A stretch of DNA of 64,000 bases, from positions 2,308,501 through 2,372,500 of the forward strand of contig NZ_CP128595.1 of the NCBI RefSeq assembly GCF_030444335.1. Reading direction: 5' to 3'. Under the pieces are notes generated by a model. That model was not told where the DNA came from. It was given only the letters and a program-made list of their open reading frames with translations, and searched no databases. The DNA comes from Polaribacter huanghezhanensis (GTDB taxonomy: Bacteria; Bacteroidota; Bacteroidia; Flavobacteriales; Flavobacteriaceae). Position 1 is the stretch's first letter. Every line of letters begins with the position of its first letter. The translations under genes and the position numbers were made by a program. Below, in pieces: positions 32,624-39,953 of this stretch.

Positions 32624-33520
32624 TTATAAATCTTTTAACAAATCAATCAAGCCTTTATAAAATAAAAATTGACCATTATAATCAGTAGAATTTAGATTTT
32701 TAGTTCGATTACCAAAAGCCCAAAATTCGTGTTTTGTGTTTTTTAATTTCACATCGATCTCACTAATATAGTCATTCATTAATAAATCCACTGGAGCAAC
32801 TGTAAAAGAGGATATAAATTTTATTTTAGTAAACATTGTTAAAAGAGAATTCAAATTGTCTAACGGAATACTTTGTCCTAAATAAATCGTCTTTTTTCCT
32901 CTTAAAGATAGTTCATAGTTTAAATACATCAATCCTAATTCATGAATTTCATTTTCAGGTAAAAACAACACATAGACCTCGCTATCATCTACCAATAAAT
33001 TTTGTTGAATTTTCTCAATATTGATTTGTATTTTCTGTGAAATTAAATTTGAAACAAAATGTTCGTGAGCAGGAGTTAAAGTGTCTGTTTGCCACATTAA
33101 ACCTATGTGGTCTAAAAAAGGAATAAACACCTCTTTAAAAACATCTCTAAATGTTTTATTAATCAATAATTGATTATAGGTTTGATTAAACAATACTTGA
33201 TCAAAACTAAACATTGCCATTTTAAATGCATTAATAGAATTGTCTACCAATGCATTTTTATTCGCTAATTCTCTTGCAATTAAAACAATTGATTCTTCAG
33301 ATAATTTTGCAATTTTCGAAATCTTATAATTATTTTTATTTAACAAAGAAACATTCAATAATTTCTGGAGGTTTTTAGTATCATAATATCGTGCATTTCC
33401 ACTCGTTCTTTCTGGCGATAACAGTTGATACCTTTTTTCCCAAATCCTAATTGTATGCGCCTTAATTCCAGATAGATTTTCTAAGTCTTTAATTGTAAAG
33501 CTTGTCTTTATATTGTTCAA
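32624..33520 (-). CDS. CarH/LitR-like MerR regulator with cobalamin-binding photoreceptor domain
   Basis: A 298-residue regulator: an N-terminal MerR DNA-binding domain (FTIKDLENLSGIKAHTIRIW, WEKRY) followed by a four-helix bundle and a B12-binding Rossmann fold. The CarH signature W-x9-EH is exact (Trp143, Glu153, His154), and the lower axial ligand motif ExHxxG is present (His193). In CarH, AdoCbl keeps a repressor tetramer that light breaks apart. The neighbouring crt genes and phr fit that role. The start codon is TTG; no ATG lies upstream before the -7 box, and the MerR helix begins at once. Confidence 0.9.
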   Translation of the reverse strand: MNNIKTSFTIKDLENLSGIKAHTIRIWEKRYQLLSPERTSGNARYYDTKNLQKLLNVSLLNKNNYKISKIAKLSEESIVLIARELANKNALVDNSINAFKMAMFSFDQVLFNQTYNQLLINKTFRDVFKEVFIPFLDHIGLMWQTDTLTPAHEHFVSNLISQKIQINIEKIQQNLLVDDSEVYVLFLPENEIHELGLMYLNYELSLRGKKTIYLGQSIPLDNLNSLLTMFTKIKFISSFTVAPVDLLMNDYISEIDVKLKNTKHEFWAFGNRTKNLNSTDYNGQFLFYKGLIDLLKDL

Positions 33521-33530
33521 TTTAAAATTA

Positions 33531-33549
33531 GTTTAATTAAACAAATATA
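33531..33549 (-). promoter_or_regulatory. Putative promoter and palindrome of the CarH-like gene
   Basis: A perfect 12-base palindrome GTTTAATTAAAC (33531-33542) abuts a TATATTTG -7 box (33542-33549, minus) upstream of the regulator gene. It shares the GTTTAA/TTAAAC half-sites with the crtI promoter element, which suggests autoregulation (inference). Confidence 0.5.
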
Positions 33550-33643
33550 TGATTTTCATTTTAATAGTAAAATTTTAAAGCCTAAGTCTGTAACATTTTT
33601 TACTTTTGAGCTACTTATAACATTAAACTAACCAATTATTAAC

Positions 33644-34138
33644 GTGCAAAAAGATTTAGAGTCTAAATTTTTACTGGATTTTGAGCAAAATCAAAATATT
33701 GTTCACAAAGTATGTAGAATCTACACTACAAATCAAGATGCACATAATGATTTGTTTCAGGAAGTTGTGATTCAACTATGGAAAAATTACAGCAAGTTTA
33801 GAGGCGATTCAAAATTCAGCACCTGGATGTACAGAGTAGCATTAAACACCGCAATTTCTTTATATAGAAAATCGACCAGAAGTATTAAAACTCAAGATAT
33901 AGATGATTTTAGTTATAGAATAAAATCTAGCGAGTACGATAATACCGAAGAGTTGCAATTAGAAGCATTATACAAAGCAATTCATCAATTAAATGATATT
34001 GATAAAGCGCTCATATTTTTGTATTTAGAAAACAAACCTTATAAAGAAATTTCAGAAACTTTAGGGATCACTGAAGTAAATGCAAGAGTTAAAATGAATA
34101 GAGCAAAAGAAAAGTTAAAAAACATATTAAACCCATAA
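33644..34138 (+). CDS. ECF-type RNA polymerase sigma factor
   Basis: A 164-residue sigma-70 family ECF factor with region 2 (NIVHKVCRIYTTNQDAHNDL, FQEVVIQLWKNYSKF, TWMYRVALNTAISLYRK) and region 4 (LEALYKAIHQLNDIDKALIF, EISETLGITEVNARVKMNRA). It starts with GTG and is transcribed away from the CarH-like gene. A TACTTTTG box lies at 33601-33608. It is followed after 2 bases by a membrane protein that may be its anti-sigma factor. Confidence 0.92.
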   Translation: MQKDLESKFLLDFEQNQNIVHKVCRIYTTNQDAHNDLFQEVVIQLWKNYSKFRGDSKFSTWMYRVALNTAISLYRKSTRSIKTQDIDDFSYRIKSSEYDNTEELQLEALYKAIHQLNDIDKALIFLYLENKPYKEISETLGITEVNARVKMNRAKEKLKNILNP

Positions 34139-34140
34139 AA

Positions 34141-34782
34141 ATGGATTTAGAAAAATATAAAAAATCTTGGGAAAATCAGCCAGTAGAGACAAATGCGGTT
34201 TCTAATATTGATGTTTACAAAATGTCACATTCAAAATCTTCATCAGTAGTAAAATGGATACTAATTGTTGGAATCCTTGAACTCATTTTTTGGACAAGTT
34301 TAACCTTTTTGATTCCACAAAAATATATGGAAGTCTATAAAGATTTTAAATTAATGGAGTTGTTAAAAGCAACTACGTATGTACATTATGTAGTCATTTT
34401 TGTTTTTTTAATATTATTCTACAGAAATTACAATTCTATTTCAATTACAGATAGTACTAAAAGATTAATGAATAAAATTTTATCTGTTAGAAAAACAGTT
34501 AGGTATTATGTGTATTACAATTTAGGAACCATCATCGTTTCTAATATTGTTTTAATGTTTATTTTATTAGGACAGCCAGATGTCTTAACAAAAGTAATGA
34601 ACCCAAATGGTTTAAATATAGAAACTAATACTGTTATAACAATTTTTATAGTTACTAGTGCAATATTAGTAGTAATAACCTTTACAATTATTTGGCTATT
34701 TTATAAGTTTACTTATGGAAGATTACTTAAAAAGTTACATGAAAATTACAAAGAACTCGATCATTTAGAACATTTAAATTGA
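34141..34782 (+). CDS. Four-helix membrane protein, possible anti-sigma factor
   Basis: A 213-residue protein of no firm family. The N-terminus MDLEKYKKSWENQPVE is cytosolic and of the type seen in Bacteroidetes proteins paired with ECF sigma factors. Four membrane helices follow (about 37-60, 80-98, 117-141, 160-185), ending in a short acidic tail. Its position 2 bases after the sigma gene makes an anti-sigma or sensor role likely, but no zinc-binding anti-sigma motif is seen. Confidence 0.7.
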   Translation: MDLEKYKKSWENQPVETNAVSNIDVYKMSHSKSSSVVKWILIVGILELIFWTSLTFLIPQKYMEVYKDFKLMELLKATTYVHYVVIFVFLILFYRNYNSISITDSTKRLMNKILSVRKTVRYYVYYNLGTIIVSNIVLMFILLGQPDVLTKVMNPNGLNIETNTVITIFIVTSAILVVITFTIIWLFYKFTYGRLLKKLHENYKELDHLEHLN

Positions 34783-34786
34783 TAAC

Positions 34787-34815
34787 AAAAGCTCCAACAT
34801 TATGTTGGAGCTTTT
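34787..34815. terminator. Bidirectional terminator
   Basis: AAAAGCTCCAAC (34787-34798) pairs with GTTGGAGCTTTT (34804-34815) around an ATTAT loop. It separates the convergent sigma operon and threonine aldolase gene and has A/T tracts on both sides. Confidence 0.9.
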
Positions 34816-34818
34816 CTT

Positions 34819-35838
34819 TTAAAATGATTTTAATTCAGCTATTAATTTATCTAACATAACATCAGTAAAATCTAAATGTGTCACCATGCGTAGTTTTCCA
34901 TCACCCATAGAAATAAAATGAATGTTTTTCTCTTCCATTTTAGTTACAAAATCATTCTCATCAACAGTATCATTTGTATAAAAAATGACAATATTCGTTT
35001 CAATTGGCTCTACACTTTTTATAAAAGAACAGGCTTCTAAAACTTCTCCAATTTTTTTGGCTCTTAAATGATCGTCCGCTAATCGTTCTACATGATTATC
35101 TAATGCATAAATTCCTGCTGCTGCTAAATAACCAGCTTGCCGCATTGCGCCACCAAAGACTTTTCTGATTCGCAATGCTTTTGCAATGTGTTCTTTTGTT
35201 CCTAATAAAATAGAACCAATTGGCGCACCCAATCCTTTTGACAAACAAATTGAAATGGTGTCAAATAGTTCTCCGTATTGTGTTGGTGTTTCATTTTTTG
35301 CAACCAAGGCATTAAACAATCTTGCTCCGTCTAAATGAAATGCTACGTTTTTTTCTATACAAATTTGTTTTATTTTTTGAAGTTCTTCAAAATCCCAACA
35401 AGCGCCACCACCTTTATTTGTGGTGTTTTCTATACAAACCAAACGCGAATAAGGCGCGTGAATATCTGCTCTACCAGAAACCGCATACGCCAATTGTTCT
35501 GCAGTAAACATTCCTCTTTCTCCATCAATTAAATGAGAAGTAACTCCTGAATTAAATGCTGCTCCGCCACCTTCAAAATTATACACATGCGCCCACTTAT
35601 CGCAAAACATTCTGTCTCCAGGTTGTGTATGTAATTTAATTGCAGTTTGATTTGCCATGGTTCCTGACGGAAAAAATAACGCCTCTTCCATTCCAAACAT
35701 TTTGGCCGCTTTTTTTTGCAACGCATTAATTGTTGGATCACTTTTAAAAACATCGTCTCCAACTTCTGCATTCATCATTGTGGTTAACATTGCCTTTGTT
35801 GGCTTGGTAACTGTATCGCTTATTAAATCTATTCTCAT
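34819..35838 (-). CDS. ltaE: Low-specificity L-threonine aldolase
   Basis: A PLP enzyme cleaving L-threonine or L-allo-threonine to glycine and acetaldehyde. 339 residues of the beta-eliminating lyase group; starts MRIDLISDTVTKPTKAML, with HLDGARLFNAL and the PLP-lysine in ICLSKGLGAPIGS. It stands alone, with a terminator at its 3' end shared with the sigma operon. Confidence 0.93.
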   Translation of the reverse strand: MRIDLISDTVTKPTKAMLTTMMNAEVGDDVFKSDPTINALQKKAAKMFGMEEALFFPSGTMANQTAIKLHTQPGDRMFCDKWAHVYNFEGGGAAFNSGVTSHLIDGERGMFTAEQLAYAVSGRADIHAPYSRLVCIENTTNKGGGACWDFEELQKIKQICIEKNVAFHLDGARLFNALVAKNETPTQYGELFDTISICLSKGLGAPIGSILLGTKEHIAKALRIRKVFGGAMRQAGYLAAAGIYALDNHVERLADDHLRAKKIGEVLEACSFIKSVEPIETNIVIFYTNDTVDENDFVTKMEEKNIHFISMGDGKLRMVTHLDFTDVMLDKLIAELKSF

Positions 35839-35860
35839 TTTTTATTATTACTTATTTTTT

Positions 35861-35914
35861 AACTTTTACCTTTCGTCTTTTACCTTCTGACTTTTACCTT
35901 TTGACTTTTAACTA
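35861..35914. repeat. Degenerate ACTTTTACC/GACTTTTAAC simple repeat
   Basis: Imperfect units of 7 to 10 bases, AACTTTTACC, TTTCGTCTTTTACC, TTCTGACTTTTACC, TTTTGACTTTTAAC, fill the gap between threonine aldolase and the metalloprotease. Similar sequence occurs near 18931, 48400 and 60233. Confidence 0.75.
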
Positions 35915-35915
35915 C

Positions 35916-38309
35916 TTAATCCATTCCTATTGGTGAACCGTCTGGAATTTTTGGTGATTGTACTTTTTTGAATTTAGAAGAATCCTTTTTAAAATCGTCA
36001 ATACTTTTTATCAGTGCTTCATCGTACATTTTTTGAATTCCTTTTGATTCATTCCTTCTTATAAGGGCTTTGATTTCATCTAGTTTATAAAATACAATTG
36101 CTGTTACTTGTTTGTAGTTATTTTGATTTGCCGCTAAATAAAACAACTGATTTAAAACTTGTTCGTTTACAACATTTTGTAGTTCTTGATAATAACTGTT
36201 TTTATGCGTTTTTTTGAACGTGTTCTGAACAACTTCATCAATCAATTCTTCTAATCCTAATTGTGTTTTATCTAAACTTTTGTGTACTACTAAACGTGCT
36301 GCTCTTTGTGGATGAAACAACAATTCTAAAGTCATTTCTGAAGCCGTTTCTACTGCTCCATAAGGATCAAATTCTGCACCAACTTTACTTTTAAAAGATT
36401 CTCTTGTTCTTCCGTAACCAAAAGCTCTTGGCGGAAACAACTTTAATTTTGAAGTAGGAATTGCAATGGTTTCTACATCAATTGTTTTTAATAAAGCCGA
36501 GAGTGCTTCTCGTTCTTCCGAACCGGGAATTCTTTTTACGATGGTTTGCTTTCCTCCTTTTATTGCGTAATTATAATCTAATCCTCCAATTATCTTAGAA
36601 ACCGCCTCTGTTTGATATCGATGTAAAAAATACAACGGAACAAAAACGTCTTCTAATACAGAATAAGGTTCTTTGCTTTTAATATTATCCGCAGAAAATT
36701 TATCAATCGCATTTTTTCTAATCTCTAATAAAGAGTTCAATTCATCTGAAACACTTTTCCCATTATCCCATAAATGTGCAAACGCATGTGCACTTCCTTT
36801 AGGTCTTGCATCTTGATCGGTAATAAAACGCAATCCTTTTGCAAAAGCAGTATTTAAAATACTTTGTAAACTTTCTTCTTCGTTCTTTACAAATTGTTGA
36901 TATGAATATGCAACCGTTACTTTATCCCATGCTCCAATTCCTGTTGCGTAGGCATTTGAAAAATCAATTTTTCCATTTTTTAAAGAAAACTGCGGATGTG
37001 GATAATCCATTACGGATGATCTGTTAATAGTACTAGCAATGTAATTGTGTGCAAAACCTAATGTATGACCAACTTCATGAGCTGCTAATTGTCTAATTCT
37101 TGCCAAGGCCATTTCTAACGCGAATTTGTCATTTGGTGTATTTGTAGCATACGGAGCTTGTAAAGCTTGCGCAATTAAAAAATCTTGTCTAATTCTTAAA
37201 GAACCTAAACTTACGTGTCCTTTTATAATTTCTCCAGTTCTTGGATCAGAAATACTTCCGCCATAACTCCAACCTCTTGTAGATCTGTGAACCCACTGAA
37301 TTACATTGTATCTTAAATCTAACGGATCTGCATCTTTTGGTAACACTTTTACCTGAAAAGCATCTTTATAACCAATGGCTTCAAAAGCTTGATTCCACCA
37401 TCTTGCACCTTCTAACAAAGCAGATCTTACAGGTTCTGGCGTTCCTGGATCTAAATAATATACAATCGGCTCAACAGGTTCGCTAATTGCAGCATTTGGA
37501 TTTTTCTTTTCTAATCTGTGTCTGTAAATAAATCTTTTTGTAATGGATTGATTTACTGGCGTAGCATAATCCATATAAGACATCGGAAAAGAACCAGAAC
37601 GCGGATCGTACACTCTTGGTTTGTATTTATTATCTGGCAATTCTACAAAAGAATGATGCTGATACACCGTTACTGCAGTTGCATTTGGGGTAACCGACCA
37701 TAAATTTCGTCCTTTTGGTGTTCCTTTAAAAGTCAATAATACATCAAATTCTACATTTTTTTTAAATGCTTTGGTTCTTGCTAAATTAAAAGCGCTTCTA
37801 GAAAGATCTACATTGTAAGCTCCTTCTCCGCTTCTAGACAATGTGTTAGAAACTCCAAAAGTATCTTGCATAAAAAACGAAGTTGCATCTACTAAATAGG
37901 TGTTGTTTTTTTCTTCTTTGATCACAAAACCATGTAAAACAGATTTTGCAAAAGCTTCTTTTATCGATTTTTTTTCTTCAACATTATCGGTTAATGCTCT
38001 ATACTCTTGATTTGACTGAATTAATAAAATTTTATTTCCAGCTTTTCTAAAAAACACCACTGCTCCACCTCCCAATTTTCCTCTATCTAAACCAATATCA
38101 TTAGAACCAATTCCTTCAGAAAGTGCGTTTACATATAAAAACTCACTTTCTAGTTTTGAGATTTCTAAAAATATTTTGTCGGTACTGCTATCATAATAAA
38201 AGTTGAAGTACCCTTTATACTTCGTTACTTTTTTATTGTCTTTAAAAAATTGTGAAAAACAGGTTTGATTGATAAAAACAAATAGTACTAAAATGGTCAA
38301 TTTTTTCAT
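35916..38309 (-). CDS. Zinc-dependent metalloprotease (DUF5117/DUF5118 type)
   Basis: A secreted 797-residue metalloprotease of the DUF5117/DUF5118 group common in Bacteroidetes. A signal peptide (1-19, ending CFS) is followed by the N-terminal DUF5118/5117 region; the metzincin-type zinc motif is HEVGHTLGFAH with His411, Glu412, His415 and His421. The C-terminal region (MTLELLFHPQRAARLV) is the DUF4953-like helical part. Substrates are unknown. It stands alone, divergent from prfB. Confidence 0.9.
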   Translation of the reverse strand: MKKLTILVLFVFINQTCFSQFFKDNKKVTKYKGYFNFYYDSSTDKIFLEISKLESEFLYVNALSEGIGSNDIGLDRGKLGGGAVVFFRKAGNKILLIQSNQEYRALTDNVEEKKSIKEAFAKSVLHGFVIKEEKNNTYLVDATSFFMQDTFGVSNTLSRSGEGAYNVDLSRSAFNLARTKAFKKNVEFDVLLTFKGTPKGRNLWSVTPNATAVTVYQHHSFVELPDNKYKPRVYDPRSGSFPMSYMDYATPVNQSITKRFIYRHRLEKKNPNAAISEPVEPIVYYLDPGTPEPVRSALLEGARWWNQAFEAIGYKDAFQVKVLPKDADPLDLRYNVIQWVHRSTRGWSYGGSISDPRTGEIIKGHVSLGSLRIRQDFLIAQALQAPYATNTPNDKFALEMALARIRQLAAHEVGHTLGFAHNYIASTINRSSVMDYPHPQFSLKNGKIDFSNAYATGIGAWDKVTVAYSYQQFVKNEEESLQSILNTAFAKGLRFITDQDARPKGSAHAFAHLWDNGKSVSDELNSLLEIRKNAIDKFSADNIKSKEPYSVLEDVFVPLYFLHRYQTEAVSKIIGGLDYNYAIKGGKQTIVKRIPGSEEREALSALLKTIDVETIAIPTSKLKLFPPRAFGYGRTRESFKSKVGAEFDPYGAVETASEMTLELLFHPQRAARLVVHKSLDKTQLGLEELIDEVVQNTFKKTHKNSYYQELQNVVNEQVLNQLFYLAANQNNYKQVTAIVFYKLDEIKALIRRNESKGIQKMYDEALIKSIDDFKKDSSKFKKVQSPKIPDGSPIGMD

Positions 38310-38405
38310 GGTTGATAGATTTTCTATAAAACTATAAAATATTGATGAGAAATAAGATTGAATAAAATATTAAATCATAATTTTTAACTTATTTTTGTTT
38401 CACCT

Positions 38406-39512
38406 ATGATTACACAAGAACAAGTAAAAAATATTTCTGATAGAATTTCTAAGCTTCAACAGTATTTAAATATTGAGCAAAAGCTGATAGAAATCAACAA
38501 TGAAGAAGAAAAAACAATGTCGCCAGATTTTTGGAATAACCCAAAAGAAGCGGAAGCTTTTATGAAAGAACTCAGAATCAAAAAAAAATGGGTAAACGAT
38601 TATAATACGGTTGTTGGTTTATTAGAAGACGTTCAAGTATTGTTAGATTTTTACAAAGAAGATGAAGTTTCTGAAGAAGAAGTTGTTGCACAATTCACAA
38701 AAACAGAAGAAGTACTAGAAGCCATAGAATTCAGAAATATGCTTTCTGATGAAGGCGATAATTTAAGTGCTGTAATTCAAATTACTGCTGGAGCAGGCGG
38801 AACAGAGAGTTGCGATTGGGCAGAAATGCTGATGAGAATGTACATGATGTGGGCAGAGAAAAATGGTTTAAAAATCAAAGAATTAAATTATCAAAGTGGA
38901 GATTCAGCAGGAATTAAAACCGTGACATTAGAATTTGATGGCGATTATGCTTTTGGTTGGCTAAAAGGAGAAAACGGCGTACATCGTTTGGTACGGATTT
39001 CGCCTTTTGATAGCAATGCAAAAAGACATACTTCTTTTGCTTCTGTATATGTGTATCCGGTTGCTGATGATTCTATAGAAATTGAAATAAATCCAGCGGA
39101 CATTGAAATAACGACAGCAAGATCTAGTGGCGCTGGCGGACAAAATGTGAATAAAGTGGAAACCAAAGTTCAGTTAACACACAAACCAACCGGAATTCAG
39201 ATTCAATGTTCAAATTCTCGTTCTCAACACGACAATAGAGCAACCGCAATGCAAATGCTAAAATCTCAATTGTACGAAATAGAATTGCAAAAAAGACAAG
39301 AAGCCAGAGCTGATATTGAAGCTGGAAAAATGAAAAACGAATGGGGAAGTCAGATCAGAAATTATGTAATGCATCCTTATAAATTAGTGAAAGATGTAAG
39401 AACTGCTCACGAAACAGGAAATGTAGACGCTGTTATGAATGGAGATATTGATGCCTTTTTAAAAGCCTTTTTGATGATAAACGGACAAGAAAAAACAGAT
39501 ACAACTTTATAA
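38406..39512 (+). CDS. prfB: Peptide chain release factor 2
   Basis: Recognises UGA and UAA stop codons. 368 residues with the SPF anticodon-like motif ([19 protein letters not shown]) and the catalytic GGQ at 244-246. The usual in-frame UGA with +1 frameshift near codon 25 is absent: the frame reads QQYLNIEQK straight through, so this copy is not autoregulated by frameshifting. A TATTTTTG box (38390-38397) ends 8 bases before the ATG. Confidence 0.96.
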   Translation: MITQEQVKNISDRISKLQQYLNIEQKLIEINNEEEKTMSPDFWNNPKEAEAFMKELRIKKKWVNDYNTVVGLLEDVQVLLDFYKEDEVSEEEVVAQFTKTEEVLEAIEFRNMLSDEGDNLSAVIQITAGAGGTESCDWAEMLMRMYMMWAEKNGLKIKELNYQSGDSAGIKTVTLEFDGDYAFGWLKGENGVHRLVRISPFDSNAKRHTSFASVYVYPVADDSIEIEINPADIEITTARSSGAGGQNVNKVETKVQLTHKPTGIQIQCSNSRSQHDNRATAMQMLKSQLYEIELQKRQEARADIEAGKMKNEWGSQIRNYVMHPYKLVKDVRTAHETGNVDAVMNGDIDAFLKAFLMINGQEKTDTTL

Positions 39513-39517
39513 AAAAA

Positions 39518-39859
39518 ATGATAAAAATATACCACAACAACAGATGCAGCAAATCGCGCTGCGGATTAGAAATTGTAGAAAATTCTGGAAAAGAATTTGA
39601 AGTCATTAAATATTTAGAAAACACTCCTTCAGAAAAAGAATTAAAAGAGATAATTGTACTGTTAAATATTGCTCCTATCGATTTAATCAGAAAAAATGAA
39701 ACTATCTGGAAAGAAAATTACAAAGGAAAAAAATTATCTAACAAAGAAGTAATTAACGCAATGTTACAACATCCCAAATTAATAGAAAGACCAATTGTAG
39801 TTAACGGTAATAAAGCTGTAATTGGCAGACCGCCAGAAATTATAAAAACCATCTTATAA
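39518..39859 (+). CDS. ArsC/Spx-family thioredoxin-fold protein
   Basis: A 113-residue protein of the ArsC family: IYHNNRCSKSRCGLEIV with the active-site Cys10, and the closing ERPIVVNGNKAVIGRPPE. It resembles glutaredoxin-dependent arsenate reductases, but no arsenite pump or ArsR lies nearby, and such stand-alone ArsC-like proteins often have other redox roles. It follows prfB after 5 bases, probably co-transcribed. Confidence 0.87.
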   Translation: MIKIYHNNRCSKSRCGLEIVENSGKEFEVIKYLENTPSEKELKEIIVLLNIAPIDLIRKNETIWKENYKGKKLSNKEVINAMLQHPKLIERPIVVNGNKAVIGRPPEIIKTIL

Positions 39860-39953
39860 TTTAACTACTTTTCTTTAACAGAAGTTTAACAAGTCTTTGT
39901 TTAAACCAATTAGCAAACCTATTGTCCTATTCATTTAATAATAAATCAAACTA

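Noticed and set aside
39518..39859. Arsenic resistance locus
   Set aside because: Only an ArsC-like gene is present, without arsR, arsB or acr3; it is better seen as a stand-alone thiol oxidoreductase co-transcribed with prfB.
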